A stretch of 9,402 bases of DNA. Source: Spirochaetia bacterium. GTDB lineage: Bacteria; Spirochaetota; Spirochaetia; Treponematales; Rectinemataceae. Positions 7,097 to 9,402 of this stretch are shown piece by piece. The position numbers were made by a program, and so were the translations under genes. Location: positions 1 through 9,402 of the forward strand of contig JAJTBL010000046.1 of NCBI GenBank assembly GCA_021286925.1, read 5' to 3'. Within the stretch, counting starts at the first letter, position 1; every line of letters starts with the position of its first letter. The notes under the pieces were generated by a model. It saw only the letters and a list, made by a program, of their open reading frames with translations, was not told the DNA's origin and did no database searches.

Positions 7097-7148
7097 AAAA
7101 TGACATTTTCGTAAGAATAAAATATAATCTTACATTTTTGTACGAAAT
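7097..7148. promoter_or_regulatory. AT-rich inverted repeats, candidate enhancer (UAS) for glnN
   Basis: Three nested dyads lie in an AT-rich island: AAAATG-A-CATTTT (7097-7109), GTAAGA-N11-TCTTAC (7111-7133) and ATTTTCGTA/TACGAAAT (7105-7113 with 7141-7148). They overlap the end of the activator gene and lie about 125-145 bp upstream of the predicted glnN start, the distance expected for an enhancer-binding site. They do not match the NifA (TGT-N10-ACA) or NtrC consensus. The alternative is a weak terminator of the activator gene. Confidence 0.35.
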
Positions 7149-8662
7149 GCCCGGTAATCCAATCGGAATCGATCCATGGCCAGCCTGAAGCGGCGTTCGG
7201 TAACGCCCAGCCGCCGTGCAGCAGCGGCGGCATTGCCGCGTTCGATTTTCAATGCCTCGACTAAAAGCTCTCGCTCGAGCCGAGCCAGCGCAGAATCCAG
7301 GGAGGATGCGGGTTCGGTTCCCGTAGACTGTGCGGACTGAAGGCTTGGAGGCAGATGGTAGGAATGGATGACGCCGTCGGTGCTCAAGATGGCGGCGCGC
7401 GCAATACAGTTTTCCAGCTCGCGGACATTGCCCGGCCAATGATATATCATGAGCAAATCCAGCGCCGGGCTCGAAATTCGGGCAATGCGCTTGCCGGTCG
7501 TCGTCGCCGCAAGGGCGGCGAAATGGTCAGCAAGCAGAAGAATGTCGGCGCCCCGCTCCCGCAATGGTGGAAGGTGAATAGGGAAAATATTCAATCTGAA
7601 AAACAAATCCTGGCGGAAACGGCCTTCCTGTACTTCTCTCGGCAGGTCTTTGTTGGTTGCGGCGATAATCCGGGCGTTAGTCTTGATCTGCCGGTTTCCG
7701 CCAACGCGTTCAAATGTTCGTTCCTGCAGGACCCTGAGCAGTTTAACCTGAACATTCGGTGAAAGATCGCCAATTTCGTCCAGAAACAGCGTTCCGTCCT
7801 GCGCCAGCTCAAACCGTCCCTGGCGCGGCGCTGTCGCACCGGTAAAAGACCCCTTTTCATGGCCGAAAAGCTCGCTTTCAATAATGCTCTCGGGGAGGGC
7901 GGCGCAGTTCACCGCGATAAAGGGGCCGGCGCTCTGCCGCGAACATTCATGAACAGCCTTGGCGACAAGCTCCTTGCCGGTGCCGCTTTCTCCTGTTATG
8001 AGCACCAGGGCATCGGTCGGCGCAACCTGGGAAATCATGGTGTAGACATCTTTCATCGCACTTGAAGAGCCAATTATGCCATGAAAGGAGAGCGGCTCGG
8101 CTGGTTTTTCATCGGCTGGCCGCACAAGGGGGGTCACAGATGTCAGGCTTTTCAGCTCTTCTTCACAGCGGTCGGTCTGTTCAAGCAAAGCCTTCCGCAG
8201 CGCTATGGCTTCCTGAATGATTCGGGACAGCCATTGTCCAAGGTTGCAGATTGTCTCGCGTTCTTCAGGATCCGGCGGACTCGCAAGGCTCAAGCTGACA
8301 ATTGCGGCTACGCGGTTTTCGTACTTTATGGCAGATTCGTAAATAAAGGGGAACTGTCCGTTGTTTCCGATGTAATCGCCGTCAGAACCCAATGCCATGC
8401 CAAGGGGAAAACTCCCCATCCTGACAGGGTTTGGCTTGAATCTCTGGAAAAACTCAGGCGGCTCGCCAAAAATCTTGCCGATCCGGCTTGAATCCGAATC
8501 TTCAAGCCCGGCCATGATGTTGAGCCTCGGGAAGGCTTCGGCGACTTTCTGAATGCAGAGAGCTACGCCGCGCTCCAAATCAGGATAGAGTGTCAGGGTT
8601 CTCTGCAGTTCAAAAAGAAGCGCGAGATTCGGCTCCGATGGTTGCCTGCCCAAGAGTGTCAT
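7130..8662 (-). CDS. Sigma-54-dependent transcriptional activator, GAF-AAA+-HTH (NifA-like)
   Basis: Bacterial enhancer-binding protein of 510 residues that should remodel sigma-54 RNA polymerase. Residues about 15-155 form a GAF-like sensor domain, followed by a short helical linker (about 145-175). The AAA+ domain (about 194-425) holds Walker A GESGTGKE (224-231), the sigma-54 contact loop GSFTGA (271-276), Walker B TLFLDEIG (291-298), sensor I ATN (335-337), the arginine-rich RFRQDLFFRLN block (348-358) and sensor II WPGNVREL (409-416). The end (about 461-499) is a Fis-type helix-turn-helix (GNAAAAARRLGVTERRFRLA). The domain order resembles NifA, AnfA and NorR, but the Cys-X4-Cys linker of oxygen-sensitive NifA is absent, and no response-regulator domain is present. 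The loop has Ser instead of the usual Ala in GAFTGA. The gene lies directly upstream of the sigma-54 promoter of glnN, its most likely target. The ATG at 8662 has no clear ribosome-binding site. The effector is unknown; 2-oxoglutarate or glutamine status is a guess. Confidence 0.92.
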   Translation of the reverse strand: MTLLGRQPSEPNLALLFELQRTLTLYPDLERGVALCIQKVAEAFPRLNIMAGLEDSDSSRIGKIFGEPPEFFQRFKPNPVRMGSFPLGMALGSDGDYIGNNGQFPFIYESAIKYENRVAAIVSLSLASPPDPEERETICNLGQWLSRIIQEAIALRKALLEQTDRCEEELKSLTSVTPLVRPADEKPAEPLSFHGIIGSSSAMKDVYTMISQVAPTDALVLITGESGTGKELVAKAVHECSRQSAGPFIAVNCAALPESIIESELFGHEKGSFTGATAPRQGRFELAQDGTLFLDEIGDLSPNVQVKLLRVLQERTFERVGGNRQIKTNARIIAATNKDLPREVQEGRFRQDLFFRLNIFPIHLPPLRERGADILLLADHFAALAATTTGKRIARISSPALDLLMIYHWPGNVRELENCIARAAILSTDGVIHSYHLPPSLQSAQSTGTEPASSLDSALARLERELLVEALKIERGNAAAAARRLGVTERRFRLAMDRFRLDYRAFRTKM

Positions 8663-8668
8663 GCGTTT

Positions 8669-8697
8669 ATTGTACGGTTGCGCTTAAAGGCTGGAAA
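8669..8697 (-). promoter_or_regulatory. Possible sigma-70 promoter of the activator gene
   Basis: On the minus strand TTTCCA (8692-8697), a 17-bp spacer and TACAAT (8669-8674; 5 of 6 to TATAAT) end six bases before the ATG at 8662. This would give a leaderless transcript, in line with the missing ribosome-binding site. The -35 is 4 of 6. Confidence 0.4.
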
Positions 8698-8800
8698 GGG
8701 GTTTTCAAGAGTTTTGATGATAAAATCACGAAGCAGCAAGATTTTTTCAATTCTTTTAATTTTTATGCAGAAAAAATTCAGTATTTCTGACTGTCAGCGC

Positions 8801-8829
8801 TTGAAAAGGACTTGCTGGCATGCTATTTT
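8801..8829 (+). promoter_or_regulatory. Sigma-70 promoter of the riboswitch-asd transcript
   Basis: TTGAAA (8801-8806), a 17-bp spacer and TATTTT (8824-8829), with TGC directly before it as an extended -10. The expected start is near A8837, just before the first base of the aptamer. The position relative to the riboswitch makes this convincing. Confidence 0.75.
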
Positions 8830-8838
8830 CGTTTTCAC

Positions 8839-9015
8839 CGATGGAGGAGCGATTCCCATCAGTAGTCCAGCCGAGGAACCGAAGCGCCGGCGACGCTGGA
8901 TGAAAGGGGAGAATCGCCGAAGGATTGCGGCCAGCCCGGCGGCCACAGTCTTGGACGTTCGGGCTAATACCCGACGGCTGTCGCAGAAAAACTACCTTCT
9001 GCGGAGCGCCTGACG
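8839..9015 (+). ncRNA. Lysine riboswitch (L-box) aptamer
   Basis: Conserved L-box sequence blocks appear in the right order: GATGG-AGGAGCG (8840-8851), AGTAG (8861-8865), TGAAAGGGGA (8901-8910), TCGCCGAAGG (8914-8923), CGGCTGTC (8974-8981) and GGAG (9003-9006). Helices seen are GCGATTC/GAATCGC (8849-8855 with 8911-8917, P2), TCCAGC/GCTGGA (8866-8871 with 8895-8900), a CGTTCGGG/CCCGACG hairpin (about 8956-8975, P4) and CGCAGAA/TTCTGCG (8982-8988 with 8997-9003, P5). P1 (GATGG with the CCTGAC region near 9009-9014) pairs only imperfectly in my hands. The aptamer binds lysine and in this family represses lysine biosynthesis or transport genes. Here it precedes asd, the branch enzyme toward lysine. 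Confidence 0.9.
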
Positions 9016-9200
9016 TACGGCTTCTCTTTCTGTTCAATACGGACTTTGGCAAATATTCCGAGGAGTCTTTGCCGCGGACCAATTCTTTCAGGAAGTTCCG
9101 AAGTTCTGGGCATGGTACCTGGTTTTCCAGGTATTTCCCCCATATCTGTATTTTTCCGAAAAAGCCTGCGTGTAGGGACTCCATCGCAATGGAGATACAC
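9016..9200 (+). promoter_or_regulatory. asd leader: putative expression platform of the lysine riboswitch
   Basis: This is a 185-nt leader between aptamer and start codon. It has no hairpin with a proper U-tract. TACCTGG-TTTT-CCAGGTA (9116-9133) is a strong stem followed only by TTTCCCCC. CTCCAT-CGCA-ATGGAG (9179-9194) is a perfect 6-bp hairpin whose 3' arm contains the GGAG ribosome-binding site of asd (9191-9194). GGAGTCTTT (9062-9070) can pair with AGGGACTCC (9174-9182), which would open that hairpin. Translational control is therefore inferred; how P1 switches the pairing is not resolved. Confidence 0.5.
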
Positions 9201-9402
9201 ATGGGCATGTACCGGACACCGGCAAATTCACCGCGCAATTTTCACCTCAGCTTCGCGCCGTCTACCGACCTCGAAGGCTCGGCTGACAGCATCGCTATGC
9301 TCGAAAAAAATCCGCTCGTCAAACCATACCTACAGAAGGGCAAAAAAATTCCAGTCACCATTCTTGGGGCGACTGGCGTCGTGGGCCAGCGTTTTTTGCG
9401 GC
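9201..9402 (+). CDS. asd: Aspartate-semialdehyde dehydrogenase, N-terminal part
   Basis: The first 67 codons of a gene that runs off the right edge. The product reduces aspartyl phosphate to aspartate semialdehyde with NADPH, a common step toward lysine, threonine and methionine. KKIPVTILGATGVVGQRFLR (residues 48-67) is the dinucleotide-binding beta-strand and glycine-rich loop. The GATGVVGQRF form resembles the archaeal/fungal-like Asd branch more than the E. coli enzyme. The ATG at 9201 follows GGAG (9191-9194) at 6-nt spacing; a second ATG is at 9207. About 46 residues precede the Rossmann strand, more than the usual few, so the in-frame ATG at 9297 is an alternative, though no ribosome-binding site precedes it. 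The lysine riboswitch upstream supports the identification. The remaining catalytic residues lie outside the window. Confidence 0.88.
   Translation, partial: MGMYRTPANSPRNFHLSFAPSTDLEGSADSIAMLEKNPLVKPYLQKGKKIPVTILGATGVVGQRFLR

Noticed and set aside
8816..8830. Possible second sigma-54 site, TGGCAT-N5-TTTC on the + strand upstream of asd
   Set aside because: The essential -12 GC reads TC. A good extended sigma-70 promoter overlaps it and explains the riboswitch start.
8642..9013. 123-codon open frame on the + strand through the riboswitch
   Set aside because: It covers the promoter and a structured aptamer RNA; the predicted sequence shows no domain.
8756..9238. 160-codon open frame on the - strand across the asd leader
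   Set aside because: It overlaps the lysine riboswitch, the leader and the start of asd, and has no recognisable protein features.
1..9402. Mobile elements, CRISPR arrays, tRNA or rRNA genes
   Set aside because: No transposase, integrase, regularly spaced repeats or RNA-gene signatures were seen on either strand.

Overview
The window reads as an ordinary chromosomal stretch of a moderate-GC bacterium. It has no mobile elements, no CRISPR arrays and no tRNA or rRNA genes. Gene content includes a type III glutamine synthetase, a sigma-54 enhancer-binding regulator, a branched-chain amino-acid ABC transporter, and a lysine-riboswitch-controlled aspartate-semialdehyde dehydrogenase of the archaeal/fungal-like type. 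My best guess is a free-living or gut anaerobe such as a Spirochaetota (Treponema-like) species. That guess rests on family resemblance only and was not tested by any search.

Left part (1-3120, + strand): the end of a liv operon, livH (5' truncated by the window edge), livM, livG and livF. The genes are separated by 3 nt or overlap by 8 nt and 1 nt. A strong intrinsic terminator at 3085-3120 closes the operon, with a second hairpin just before it. The genes encode the two permeases and two ATPases of a HAAT-type importer; the substrate-binding protein is not in the window.

Middle part (3189-8662, - strand), in order of transcription: a GAF-AAA+-HTH sigma-54 activator (8662-7130), a type III glutamine synthetase (6941-4791), and a membrane-anchored serine beta-lactamase-fold protein (4712-3189). 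A canonical -24/-12 promoter (TGGCAC-N5-TTGC, 6989-7003) sits between activator and synthetase, and inverted repeats lie about 125-145 bp upstream of the expected start. This looks like a self-contained ammonia-assimilation module: activator, sigma-54 promoter, glutamine synthetase. A perfect 12-bp inverted repeat (4745-4776) separates glnN from the beta-lactamase-like gene. That protein appears to have lost all three catalytic motifs and may be a pseudoenzyme.

Right part (8663-9402): a divergent intergenic region of about 540 bp. It holds a good sigma-70 promoter (8801-8829), a lysine riboswitch aptamer (about 8839-9015), and a leader with a hairpin that buries the ribosome-binding site of asd. 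The gene begins at 9201 and runs off the right edge. Lysine would therefore be predicted to repress asd, probably at translation. I saw no clearly undescribed system. The points most worth checking are the activator/sigma-54/glutamine synthetase module, the degenerate beta-lactamase-like protein, and the unusual expression platform of the riboswitch.
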